Shown here piece after piece: positions 1 to 9,254 of a stretch of DNA of 64,000 nt (position 1 is the first letter of the stretch; every line of letters starts with the position of its first letter). The stretch comes from Microcebus murinus (lineage: Eukaryota; Chordata; Mammalia; Primates; Cheirogaleidae): NCBI RefSeq assembly GCF_040939455.1, contig NC_134112.1, positions 20,610,501-20,674,500 of the forward strand, in the 5' to 3' direction. Under the pieces are notes generated by a model. It was not told where the DNA came from. It was given only the letters and a program-made list of their open reading frames with translations, and searched no databases. Position numbers and translations under genes: made by a program.

Positions 1-260
1 TTAGTGCAAAAAAGAAATATAATTTATTGTACTTGCTACATAATGTTATGGGGAGCGCATTGGCCTGGGGATGCTTAGCTATTATTTTTTGAGACCCTGA
101 AGGCAGATACTGAAGAATAGTGACCTTGACAGATGCACTAATAATATATAAACTCAGAAAAAAAAGTTGAAGAATGAACAGGAGGCCAGCCTTAACACAA
201 AGAAGAATTGCTTCCTTGTGGAAATAGAATTCTGTAATCTCCACCAGGGACTTTCAGGTA
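1..260. other. Upstream intergenic DNA, nothing recognised
   Basis: AT-rich DNA without a repeat family, gene or structure I can name. Confidence 0.5.
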
Positions 261-261
261 T

Positions 262-385
262 CTTTTTTATTTCAGGATATTATAGGGGTACAAACATTTT
301 GGTTGCATATAATGCCTTTGTAGCACCTTTTTCAGGCCTCATGCATGTAGGCACTTTGTTTTATCTCCTCCCCATCTGTCTCTGC
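262..385 (-). mobile_element. L1 3'-end fragment
   Basis: The order tttatttcaggatattatag, ggggtacaaacattttggttgcatataatgcctttg is the reverse complement of an L1 3' UTR end next to its A-tail. It is a diverged version of the tail seen at 22361 and 8803. Confidence 0.6.
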
Positions 386-574
386 CATTCTTGGGTCTAA
401 TTTACACAAGAAACAAAGATTGGGCTCTAAGGAAACAATAAGGTAGAAGTAAAATGAAACCAAGAAGGGTATTGGTGGGGGCTGAAGAGGAACTGCATCC
501 ATCGACACAGACTCTCTGTGACTGCTCCCTCATTCTGACACCTGGTTCCATGGATTGTTCTGGGACTTGTTCTT
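386..574. other. Unassigned intergenic DNA
   Basis: Nothing recognised. The 80-codon minus-strand frame at 402-644 has no coding features and ends in a repeat. Confidence 0.5.
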
Positions 575-655
575 CCTGTAAACTCTTTAAAGGCAGGGAC
601 TGTTTCTTGGTTAGCACAGTGCCTAGCACATAGTTGGCACTCAAATAAATGTTAG
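575..655 (+). repeat. L2/MIR-type 3' end
   Basis: The order aggcagggactg, cacagtgcctagcacatag, ggcactcaaataaatgtt is the shared 3' end of L2/MIR-class elements in sense. Confidence 0.65.
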
Positions 656-724
656 TTTAATTTTTTATTTTCCCTGTTCATTTCTTCCTTCTTTATTTCC
701 CTCCTTGAAGGGAACTTGTTTGGT

Positions 725-1105
725 ACATTAGTTAGGACTCTTGGTTGTAAGCAACAGAAACTCACTTACAGTGGGTCACTCACAAAAAGGGATTATAGTA
801 TAAAGGTATAGCATGTAGGTATAGGGCATCTCATGGAATTTGGGAGGAGCTGATTTTCAGATACCAGCTGGAACTGGGCCTGGAATATACTGCAACTTTC
901 TCTTTACCTCTCCCAATTCCTATTCCAGCAGCAATGGTATTCATTAGCCAATCTGGGACCCATCAATTACAGCCAGAGGAGAAGAGCTGCAGTAAAGAAA
1001 CTTCATTGCTTGCAGCCATTTCTGTGATCATGTGTATGGAGGGGGCCCTTCCCGGAATTTGGGGTGGTTGTCAGACAGCCTGATAGGTGTCCACAGGGTT
1101 GTACA
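725..1105 (+). repeat. Old interspersed repeat, family not named (copy 1)
   Basis: It begins ggactcttggttgtaagcaacagaaact and contains a ctctcc-rich middle. The opening recurs at 38145 (ctttggttgtaagtaacaaa), so this is an ancient dispersed family. I cannot assign its class by eye. Confidence 0.45.
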
Positions 1106-1646
1106 TGATGCTCTTATTGGGGCAACTTGAGTTTACAATTCTTGGACCATTGGCTGCTGGGAGAATTCTTAGCTTCCTATCTGAGAATGGTTGAAATGCC
1201 TTAATTAAATGCTGGGGTGTTGTTCTCTCTGGTATGAAAAATAAAGTTATTTTCTTAGAAAGTATACTTTTTACACATATATTCTATATATAGAGTCTCA
1301 TCTTATAGATGTTAAAAGTGAAAAACCAATGAGCAACAAGCACTTGCCATTAATTCCCTTTCTCTTATATAGAAACATTCAGTAGAATCCACCATCAGAT
1401 ACACAAGAGGAATCAAAGGACAGGATATTAGCACCTAAGTCAGTGAAGTATCCTGCCAGATTGTTTTTTTAAATATATATATATATTGTATCATATATCA
1501 TACATAGTTGTTATATTTTAAGAGCACCACTTGATCCTATGTAGGTATTGGGTTCATCTTCTACTCTATTGTGATGAAGACAGGATCACACATTACTTCT
1601 TGGGAGAAATTAATCTTAACCTAAATTGTTTTGGCTAATGACTGGA
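1106..1646. other. Unassigned intergenic DNA with short AT repeat
   Basis: Nothing gene-like. An aaatatatatatata run lies near 1472-1487. Confidence 0.5.
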
Positions 1647-1651
1647 TCAGT

Positions 1652-1735
1652 GTTCCTTCTTCTTTCCCTTCTTTCCTCCTTTCCTTCCTTCCTTCCTTCC
1701 TGCCTTCCTGTCTTCCTTTCTTCCTTCCTCAAACA
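1652..1735. repeat. (TTCC)n simple repeat, impure
   Basis: Polypyrimidine run of ttcc units with ttct and tgcc interruptions. Read on the minus strand it gives a spurious KEGRK-type protein frame. Confidence 0.85.
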
Positions 1736-1875
1736 TTTTTTGCTGTTCCTTTCTTGTCAGAATACATTCCAGTAGTTTAAAAAGATCAATTCCTTTCCAA
1801 ACCCAAATTTTAAAGTAACTATAATAAAACCAGAAGTCATCCAAACCTTGACAGATATACGGAATTCTTACTCTA

Positions 1876-2194
1876 ATTTTAGGGATCAGCAAACACTTTG
1901 TGTAAAGGGCCAGATAATAAATATTTTTGGCCTTGCAGGCCATATGGTCTCACACTATGCCTTTGCAGTGTGAAAGTAGCCAGAGATAATATGTAAATAA
2001 ATGAGCACAGCCATGCTCTAATAAAACTTTATTTGTTGAATTTCATATAGTTTTAATGTGTCACAAAATATTATTCATCTTTTGAATTTTTTCCAGCCAC
2101 TTAAAAATATAAAAGCCATTTTGAGCTTGCAGACTATAAAAAACAGGTGATGGGCTGGATTTGGCCTGCTGACATAAATTTGCTGATTCTTGCT
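1876..2194 (+). mobile_element. hAT-Charlie-type non-autonomous DNA transposon
   Basis: It starts gatcagcaaacactttgtgt with aagggccagataataaatat and a gccatatggtctc block. It ends gggctggatttggcctgctg then aatttgctgattc. This order is that of a common mammalian hAT MITE with imperfect inverted ends. Subfamily not assigned. Confidence 0.65.
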
Positions 2195-3029
2195 CCAACT
2201 ACCAGAGCAGAGGATTGACACATCTGCTTGGCTGTCTTGGTTCAGTTTTCTTACTTCATAGGCTCTCTTGAGGGGGCATTTATGAAAGAGCAAGCACAGC
2301 AACGCTTCTTTTGATCTCATTCTTTAACTCATTCTTTCTTGGCTTATGTAACGTTAGCATTCAACTGTGCTTGGTTTAGTGTAAGAGCCCTGCACTGAGA
2401 AGGCTGCTTTCAGACTTTGCACTTGAAGCGGTGCATTTAGTGGTTCTGTAGGTGTGCAATCTCTAAAACCAGGGAAAGAGATAATGATTCTGGGGAGAAG
2501 CAGTTTAAAAACACTTATAATTATTCAGGCAAGTTATTTTTACCAGACTTCAGGGGATAGATAAATGATCACATTGTTTTTATGTTTATAGGTTATATTT
2601 CAAGAAGCTTTTCTGTTGAGAGTGATTAAATACTAAGTTTTAATTTCACTCACTCAAGAAAAAAATTTCTATTGCAATAGACTTTTTTTTTGATAATTCA
2701 CTACAGGAGACTGTATAACTCAGGGATTTCAGGCTCCTCATTTGAGGACTTATTTTGGCACGAAAAAAGCACATGCTTCAGTTAAAGGTTTGGGAAAGTG
2801 GGAGAAATACAGAGAAATGGGAACTATAAGAAACTTTAAGCAGTTACTATATTTAAAAATACATAATACCTATAATATATGTAAAAATGTTACATATAAA
2901 AATTCTCTTTACTTATAAAGTTAATGGTGATAACAATGACTGAAATATATTACTGTCATAGAGAAGAATTTTCCATGGTGTCTACATAATGAAACTTGGG
3001 AGTGAGCTGTTGATTGCATTAAGTGATTG
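2195..3029. other. Unassigned AT-rich intergenic DNA
   Basis: No repeat family or gene recognised. AT content rises between 2640 and 3000. Confidence 0.5.
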
Positions 3030-3190
3030 CCCACTGTGTGCCTAGGTTTTACACGCTTATTCTCACTTAATCCTTATTGTAAAAGGAGGAAAGTGAGGCT
3101 CAGGGAGGTCAAGCATCTTGCTCAAGGTCATGTAGTGGGCAGTTGTGGAGCCAGATTTCAGACCCAGGTCTGTCTGTCTGTCTGTAAAGC
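3030..3190 (-). repeat. MIR SINE plus short (TCTG)n
   Basis: The order aaagtgaggctcagggaggt, ttgctcaaggtcatgtag is the reverse complement of the MIR core. The copy runs into four tctg units at 3169-3187. Confidence 0.8.
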
Positions 3191-3939
3191 CCTTGTCATG
3201 CCTCCACATCGCAACCAGTTCTAGACATGGGCATTACAGTCTCTCGAGGATGGTTTTGGAGCACCCCCTGGCTCCATGCTAAGATGTACCATTTTGTGTG
3301 GCACCAGGTTTGTAGCACACATTGCCTTTATGATTAATTAATCTTGCCTCTGACCTAACCAAAGTATCAATGTGAATGTGGCTCTAGGTCTTCCCTAAGA
3401 GAACTGAAGTTTCAACTCACTCTGACATAAATCCATTTCTTTAAATTTCGGGGACAAGCATTAACCTGGCTTCCACTGGACTTGAGACTTTCATGAGTCC
3501 CCTGAAATTGTATGTAGAATACTGCACGTGTTTTTGGAGAGGCGTTCTCATTTTTATTAGATTCTGAAGACTTGTGGATGCTTCTAAACTCAGTTGGAAC
3601 CAATTAGGAATATACCTGGTGCACTCTTACTATTGGCATATGTTTGTTAATTGTGTCAAATTTTATAACAACAAACGAGGTTAAATTAATTGTAGTCTCA
3701 CAGTAGCCTGAGCGTAGCACTGTCCTTCTACATGTTACACTGGGTGGACTTCTCTGTGGGACTCAGCATTGGTCTCTTTTTATGGTCTCAGCCCCTGACA
3801 CAGAGGACTGCAGCTGTAAATCTTCAATAACTGCTTGCTGGTTGGAGGGAATAATCTTCCCTGTGTAAACCTGCCTAATCAGTTATTTCAGGCACTGGAA
3901 AAACCAATGACAGACTTGGCGTCATAAAGTGAAACTTCT
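3191..3939. other. Unassigned intergenic DNA
   Basis: No recognisable gene or repeat. Confidence 0.5.
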
Positions 3940-4065
3940 GCGTCCAGTGTCTGCAGCTTCCTAGCTGTAGCACCTTCCTCAGGCCCCACTCAGCCTCAGT
4001 TTTTTCTTCTGTAACGAGAGTTAGTTATAGGACTGGTAAGATCTCTCCCACCTCCGCAAATTCCA
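3940..4065 (+). repeat. MIR SINE
   Basis: It contains cttcctagctgtagcacctt and cagcctcagttttttcttct, the MIR splice of 'tagctgtgtgacc' and 'cctcagtttcctc' blocks, diverged. Confidence 0.6.
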
Positions 4066-4268
4066 GGACACTATCACAGTTGGCAAACCCAAATTCGAAA
4101 GAACGGGACAAGCTATGTGAAATGGATTGTAAGGGGCGCGTTGTAAGTTGCACATCTTAGAGCCTCCGTGTGAAAGCGCTCGTCCACGAATGAGGGTTAC
4201 CTGAATAATTACCTTCCGGGCAGCAATTTCATCCGGCCTCCAGGCTACTTCTGGGGACAGCTGTTAGG

Positions 4269-4328
4269 AGGAAGTGGGCGTGGCAATTTTTCCTGACTTC
4301 CTTGTTTGGAGTAAACTTTGGCCACGCC
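4269..4328. promoter_or_regulatory. Inverted ETS-like and KLF/GC-box-like sites upstream of the CpG island
   Basis: Aggaagt at 4269-4275 has an exact inverted partner acttcct at 4296-4302 (ETS core GGAA). Ggcgtggc at 4277-4284 has an exact inverted partner gccacgcc at 4321-4328 (KLF/GT-box type). Four paired motifs within 60 bases, about 550 bases before the ATG, suggest a proximal element. This is inference from motifs only. Confidence 0.35.
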
Positions 4329-4657
4329 TGATGGCTAAGATGTTTGCTTTTCCGTCTGTTGATGTGCTTTTTGGAAGCACATCGTCGGCCTGCCAGAGAA
4401 AACATACCTAGGAGGAGCACGACGCCAAATCTCAGCCATTCCCTTGGGCCCCCAAACGCCACTAGCGCCCAGAGGGGGAAGGAGAAGCTGAGGCAGAAAA
4501 CAGACGCGGCTGCGGCGCGCGGGCTTCAGCGGCGTGCGGAGCGGAGTGTCCCCGGCGCGGGTTTCGGCGCACACGCACCGGCCCCCTGCACACGCACGGG
4601 CGCGCGTCGCCTCCCTTTAGCAGCGCTCCTCTCGCCGCGCCTGGACTTGGAGTGCAG

Positions 4658-4708
4658 ATGGGGCAGTGGCGGCGGCTCGCCGCCTCCGCCGAGCGCCGGG
4701 CGTGTTAG
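4658..4708 (+). CDS. Upstream ORF in PDE1C leader (16 codons)
   Basis: ATG at 4658 runs 16 codons (MGQWRRLAASAERRAC) to TAG at 4706, in the same frame as the PDE1C start but closed 163 bases before it. Context is C at -3 and G at +4, a moderate start. It would act only if transcription begins upstream of 4658. If so, it is expected to reduce initiation at 4871 or allow re-initiation. Confidence 0.5.
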   Translation: MGQWRRLAASAERRAC

Positions 4709-4870
4709 TCGACCTCGGTGCCCGCGCCTGCGGCCGGCGCGCGGCGCTCAGCGGGCGACGGGGCTGCGGTGACAGCGCGGCGCGCGGGCACGGGGCTGCG
4801 CGCCCAGCCGCGGGGGCACCCCGGGACGTCGCTGGCCGCGCTGCGCTGCCCCTACCCGGCCGGCCGAGCC

Positions 4871-4955
4871 ATGACAGACGCCAGCAACAGGAAGGAGGGC
4901 TTCAAAAAATGCCGGAGCGCCACTTTCAGCATCGATGGCTACAGCTTCACCATCG
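4871..4955 (+). CDS. PDE1C: PDE1C first coding exon (28 codons plus 1 base)
   Basis: Seen: an ATG at 4871 (G at -3) opens 28 codons beginning MTDASNRKEG and ending DGYSFTI, then a single G and the donor GTGAGAAC at 4956. The frame is closed upstream by TAG at 4706 and has no other ATG between, so this start is clear. Known: PDE1C is the Ca2+/calmodulin-activated phosphodiesterase that hydrolyses cAMP and cGMP in the cytosol, important in olfactory neurons and smooth muscle. One of its alternative N-termini has this very basic stretch (KEGFKKCRSATFS) and continues with a valine. Exon phase 1 here (G then TN in the next exon) fits that valine. Calmodulin-binding and catalytic HD domains lie in later exons, outside the window. 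Inference: this is the 5'-most coding exon of the long isoform. Identification rests on 28 residues recalled from the family, so a different gene is unlikely but not excluded. Confidence 0.82.
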
Positions 4956-5591
4956 GTGAGAACTTTCCGCCCCCAGTCCGACTCCCGGCCTGGGCGAGCA
5001 CCCTTTCCGGTGGCGGCGAGCGGGGTGGTCAGCGGTCGGGCCGACCCCGAGGGCGCTCGCCGGGAGGGAGTCCCCGGGAGGGAGCCGCGGCGACCGGACC
5101 GGGAAGCCGCGCTCGGGGCTGTCCGCGCGGAGCCCTCGCCGGCTCCGACCCGGCATCCCGCCCAAGCTGGTTTCTAGGCTCACACCTCACCTGCTGTTTC
5201 CTTGCTGCGATTTTAGTAACGAAAGCCGGGAGAGGAGGGATAGAAACGGGGATGGAGACAGAGAGATGGAGAGATGCAGATAGGAATACCGAGGGGGGAG
5301 ACAAAAAGTGACAGAAAGACGTGGACATGATAGACACTTAGAGAGAGACAGACAGACAGACAGAGACTGGCAGGAACATCTAGACAAGGAGACATTAATA
5401 GAAAGACCGGGTTAGAAATACGGAGACAGACACCAATCCAGAGGCTAATAGAATGATAGAGAGGTGAGACAGTGATAGAAACAGGAGACATTCAGAGGCT
5501 GAGAGACAGACACAGATTTAGAGAGAGAGAGAGACATTGATTTTGAACAATAGTTTCTACAGAAGTTGAAACAAAGGAAAAAGATACACGT

Positions 5592-5610
5592 AGAGAAAGA
5601 GAGAAAGAGA
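5592..5610 (+). other. Perfect mirror repeat (H-DNA type)
   Basis: agagaaagagagaaagaga reads identically backwards over 19 bases and is all purine, the sequence requirement for intramolecular triplex. Confidence 0.6.
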
Positions 5611-5640
5611 AAGAAAGAAAAAGAAAAATGCAGGCAGGCA

Positions 5641-5655
5641 GGGAGGGAGGGAGGG
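5641..5655 (+). other. G-quadruplex motif
   Basis: gggagggagggaggg: four G-triplets with single-base loops, a very stable quadruplex class. It would form in the non-template DNA strand and in the nascent RNA. Confidence 0.75.
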
Positions 5656-5660
5656 ATAAT

Positions 5661-6288
5661 ATATCATGTTACTAAAATATTAGGGAGAAAGCTGTGATGT
5701 TCCCGAGCTACATGGTGGGGTTTTCCTCTCCTGTCCTGTGGGCTCCCAGTGGCTCCTATTTTCTTTCCTCCACAAACCATTCACCAAGAGGGGGACCACA
5801 GAGAGCTGGAGGTGTCCTCAGGGGGCAGGACGACAGGGCTGACTCTCTGGAGGTCGGGCATTTGAAGAGAGAGGTACTTGACACTTACTATTGGTTCCAT
5901 GCTGTAAGTGTTTGGAAACAACTTGTCAAGGGGATTGCCTCCACATCTTCCGGGGAGGTGGGTAGAACCCAGTCCTGGGTGGTGCCCTGGAGGCTTCCTC
6001 GCTGGAATGTCAGCCTTTGGAGAACAGCAGGGCGGAAGCAGGTGCCTAGGAGCTTCCCTGGGATTCCTGCTGCCCAGAGCACTCAAGTTACTGTGGCCTT
6101 CATCTGAACTTAATCCAAAGCCTTTGACAATGAGGGGGTATATTATTTCGCTTTTTGGTAGGCTATGTCTGCTTGCATGTGTAGTGAGAAAGTGGAGGAG
6201 CAAGAAAAGTTCGAGAAGAGGAGCTCGTTTTTGGGCCACTTTTGCTTTTAATCAACTAGTCCAGGGTTTGGTGGGCATGGACTGAACA
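5661..6288. other. Unassigned intron
   Basis: Several overlapping frames up to 152 codons on both strands, none with domain or splice support. No repeat recognised. Confidence 0.5.
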
Positions 6289-6289
6289 T

Positions 6290-6680
6290 TTGTCCTTCCC
6301 CAAACACGCCATGTCCCACTCCTCAGAGCCTTTGTCCATGCTGCTCCACTGTTCCCGCAGCCAGGAATGCCATTCCCCTGCCAAGCTCAGCTTTGAGAAA
6401 TTCTGTCTGTCCTTTAGATGCAGGCTCTCACTTGCCACCTCCTCCACTCTCCATCCTCAACAGAAAGAATTTCTCCCTCTGCAGTCTCCTACCTAAGCCC
6501 TGGACTGCTCTAATGGAGCTCACACTGTGCCTTCAGTCAGTTATTTAGGCACCTGCTGATGGTTCTCATGGCATTACAAATTCCTTAAAGACGAGACTGT
6601 GCTTACTTATCTTTCATTCTCAAACTGGGTGATGTTGGGTGCTAAGGAAGTGTTTGTAGAAATGAATTAAAGGTTCTCAA
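6290..6680 (+). mobile_element. L2 LINE 3' region
   Basis: The order 'ccatgctgctccactgttcc', 'aggaatgccattcccctgcc', then aagacgagactgtgc and ggtgctaaggaagtgtttg follows the L2 3' end (protein-like pyrimidine-rich part followed by a closing agggcaggg-like block). Confidence 0.65.
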
Positions 6681-7037
6681 AGTTAAAAGTGTTCTATTAA
6701 TAGGTCATTGTCATGTTAATATTGATTTTCTTAACTCTCTGTAAGAAAACTTTCAAAATTAATTTTTAAGTTTTATCTGGTAGTTCCCACAAGATCTTAT
6801 CCTCCAAAAAGTGTGGCATCCTAAAATCCAGGATCATAATGTGGTCCTTATCCTCCCAACACCTTCCTTCCCCATTAGAAGAGATGCTCTATCAGATTGG
6901 TGTGGTCTGGTGGTCAGAAAAGATCCCCAAAGTGAGCTGGTCACTTCTAAGTGAGGTAGCTGCCAGTTTATTTCAGGTTGCTGGGCATTTATTCATTGAC
7001 TTTTTCCCAACTATCCTTCCCTCCCTCCTTCAACAGA
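6681..7037. other. Unassigned intron before Alu
   Basis: AT-rich then mixed; nothing recognised except the start of an old MIR/L2-like segment cut by the Alu that follows. Confidence 0.45.
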
Positions 7038-7052
7038 TGTTTATTGAATTTT

Positions 7053-7380
7053 TTTTTTTTTTTTTTTTTGAGACAGAGTCTCGCTTTGTTGCCCAGGCTA
7101 GAGTGAGTGCCGTGGCGTCAGCCTAGCTCACAGCAACCTCAAACTCCTGGGCTCGAGTGATCCTTCTGCCTCAGCCTCCCGAGTAGCTGGGACTACAGGC
7201 ATGCGCCACCATGCCCGGCTAATTTTTTATATATATATCAGTTGGCCAATTAATTTCTTTCTATTTATAGTAGAGACGGGGTCTCGCTCAGGCTGGTTTT
7301 GAACTCCTGACCTTGAGCAATCCGCCCGCCTCGGCCTCCCAAGAGCTAGGATTACAGGCGTGAGCCACAGCGCCCGGCCC
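7053..7380 (-). mobile_element. Lemur-type dimeric Alu SINE
   Basis: T-tail, then gagacagagtctcgctttg, the lemur middle block ttggccaattaatttcttt, ending gcgcccggccc. A perfect target-site duplication tgtttattgaatttt flanks it (7038 and 7381-7395). It shares private changes with the copy at 25588 (ctcgagtgatccttctg, tatcagttgg, cccaagagctagg, ccacagcgc), so both come from one sublineage. It also lacks 'cttgct' in ctcgctcaggctgg. Confidence 0.95.
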
Positions 7381-7395
7381 TGTTTATTGAATTTT

Positions 7396-7475
7396 ACTGT
7401 ATTAAATGATACAATTGAGCACAAGGCCTGCCACATGGCAAACATTCAATAAATGGTAATTGTTGCAATTATTCA
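7396..7475 (+). repeat. MIR-like 3' end interrupted by the Alu
   Basis: The segment gcacaaggcctgccacatgg, cattcaataaatggtaattg matches the MIR/L2 closing block; its 5' part lies left of the Alu. Confidence 0.55.
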
Positions 7476-7599
7476 AGGCACTAAGCTAATATTATGGAGA
7501 GTTATGAAGACTTAGAACCTGTATTGAAGGAATCTGTACTCTTGGGCTCATGTGATATGTTCATACATAACCATTTTAGAAAGTAGAAATTAGTAATTG

Positions 7600-8235
7600 C
7601 CAGAGAGACATTTTAGAAATTTTAGGTCAAGATAGATGTTTTAGAAAATACAGATAATCACAAAGAAAGAAATCATTGATAATTTTGTCACCCAATGCTA
7701 TACTAATATTTCTTATATATACTTCCAGTAGTTTTTTGCATACATACCCTTTTTTTTTTTTTTTACAAAATGCAATCATAATGTTTGGAAATCTATTATT
7801 TAATAATATCTTATTGGTTTTATTTCATGCTATATATATTTATTTAATCAATCTCCTATCATTTGCTATTTCGGTTGCTTTTATTTTTTACCATAATAAA
7901 CAATGCTAAAACACCAAATCTTTGAGTACATCCATGAATATTTGTAAAGGCTACATGTCTAGAAGTGTAATGGGTTGGTCCAAGAGTATGAACATTTTTG
8001 GCAACTTTAAAACATATTGCTTACCTGCCCTCTAGAAAGATTTGCCAACTTATACTCCCACCAGCAATGCTTCAAGGTATTATATCTACATGCTGTCATG
8101 CGTGCTGGGCACTATAATTTTTGTAGAAGTTGCTAGTTTGAGAGGTGGTAGGTGGTATCTCAATTCCATAAGTTATTTTAGTTATTTTGTAAAATTACCT
8201 TTTTATATCCTTTGCCTATTTTTTTTCCTTTGGAG
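7600..8235 (-). mobile_element. Old L1M fragment, 3' part
   Basis: The order ccataataaacaatgctaaa, 'tctagaagtgtaatgggttg', ttgccaacttatactcccac, cagcaatgc is the minus-strand reading of the L1 ORF2/3' UTR boundary common to L1M families. Confidence 0.7.
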
Positions 8236-8259
8236 GAGTTCATCATTTATCATTAATTT

Positions 8260-8475
8260 TCAATCATTTTTAATGTATAAAATATATATTTATTATAATA
8301 TAATGAATTTATTAATTACATATAATATATAATTGCAATAACTATGTAATAATTATTTTAATATACTATGTATTAATAATAATTATAAACTTAATATATG
8401 CTAATATGCATTATATATACACATGTCCATATGTCTCTTTGTGTGTGTGTATATATATATATATATATAAATATG
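8260..8475. repeat. AT-rich low-complexity and (GT)n(AT)n
   Basis: Almost pure A/T from 8265 to 8415, then gtgtgtgtgt followed by atatatatatatatatatata to 8469. Confidence 0.85.
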
Positions 8476-8480
8476 TGCAT

Positions 8481-8556
8481 AGGGTTACTTATGATGGTTT
8501 GACTTTACAGTGGGCTTATTGGGATGTAACCCCATGGTAAGTCAAGGAGCATCTAT
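8481..8556. mobile_element. Tigger/MER6-like end fragment
   Basis: The order acttatgatggtttgacttt, ggatgtaaccccatggtaag, tcaaggagcatctata repeats the terminal part of the element at 56275-56953. Only one end is present. Confidence 0.6.
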
Positions 8557-8681
8557 ATGTGTATGTTTATATATAAACACTTGTAATTGCTGTCTGTCAT
8601 GTATGTTACAAGTATTTCTTCCAAGCATATGGACTCATATCAGTGTGTGGCACTTAGGACTTGCTTTAAAAATGGACAGCT

Positions 8682-8803
8682 TAATGAGTGAGATGTGCAC
8701 TGTTTGGGGGATGGTCACACTTGAAGCTCTGACTCGAGGGGGCAGGGGGGCATAGGCAATATACGTAATGTTAACATTTGTACCCCCATAATATGCTGAA
8801 AAA
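8682..8803 (+). mobile_element. 122-base 5'-truncated L1 insertion
   Basis: The insert follows the last part of the L1 3' UTR at 22361-22490 (reverse complement): gatggtcacacttgaagctc, ggcaatatacgtaatgttaa, cccccataatatgctg then A-tail. It is bounded by the perfect duplication aaaaatggacagct at 8668-8681 and 8804-8817. Confidence 0.9.
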
Positions 8804-8817
8804 AAAAATGGACAGCT

Positions 8818-9239
8818 GTCTCGTAGCCCACACCTGTGGTTGCCAGCTAGTCATGCCCTTTAGCAGGTGGAGTAGGTGGACAGTCACTCTCCTACCATGT
8901 GAAAGAAGAATCCTGATGAGGTCTTGGCAGCCCCCCAATCTCTCCCTTCCTCAGGTGTCTGACATTCTATCATTAGGCATTACCACCTCTTCTAGTCTGT
9001 TAATTATGAAAAACTTCCAGGTCAGAGGACTTAGTAAAGGAATTCACATTATGGTACTGGAGACTAAAGAGATTCTTAGAGGTCCCCTGTGAGGACAATG
9101 GGGACCTTGGGGGTTCTGTGTGTGGGGGTGGGCGTGAGCCACTCCCATGGCAAGGTCACAAACAAACTCTTCTTGGAGGGCTCCTGACAGAACTCCTCTC
9201 TGCCGGATGCGCTGAGGCTGAGGGGAGGCATTCCCTTCT
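8818..9239. other. Unassigned intron
   Basis: No family or gene recognised. Confidence 0.5.
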
Positions 9240-9254
9240 CGTTCTGATTGGGCA

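Larger units (their letters stand above)
4480..5170 (+). promoter_or_regulatory. PDE1C: CpG-island promoter and 5' leader of PDE1C
   Basis: The stretch is GC-rich and dense in CpG, unlike the AT-rich, CpG-poor DNA on both sides. It spans the presumed transcription start, the leader, exon 1 and the first ~200 bases of intron. I see no TATA box at a sensible distance from the ATG, which fits a dispersed CpG-island start. The exact start site cannot be placed from sequence. Open frames of 60-200 codons on both strands here are by-products of high GC. Confidence 0.8.
5221..5660 (+). repeat. Purine-rich GA/GACA tract in the first intron
   Basis: About 440 bases almost continuously purine on the + strand: gagacagacagacagacaga runs, gagagagagagaga, then gaaagaaagaaaaag and gcaggcaggcagg. 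It begins about 265 bases after the exon 1 donor. The complementary pyrimidine strand could support triplex structure. The transcribed RNA would be purine-rich and prone to R-loops (inference). Confidence 0.85.

Noticed and set aside
1647..1943. KEGRK-rich minus-strand frame
   Set aside because: Translation of a (TTCC)n repeat.
4344..5311. Overlapping frames on both strands across the CpG island
   Set aside because: Produced by GC-rich, stop-poor DNA. Only the segment 4871-4955 has a family match and a splice donor. The frame opened at 4718 begins with GTG, not ATG.
5213..5491. Ser/Leu-rich minus-strand frame
   Set aside because: Shadow of the purine-rich tract.
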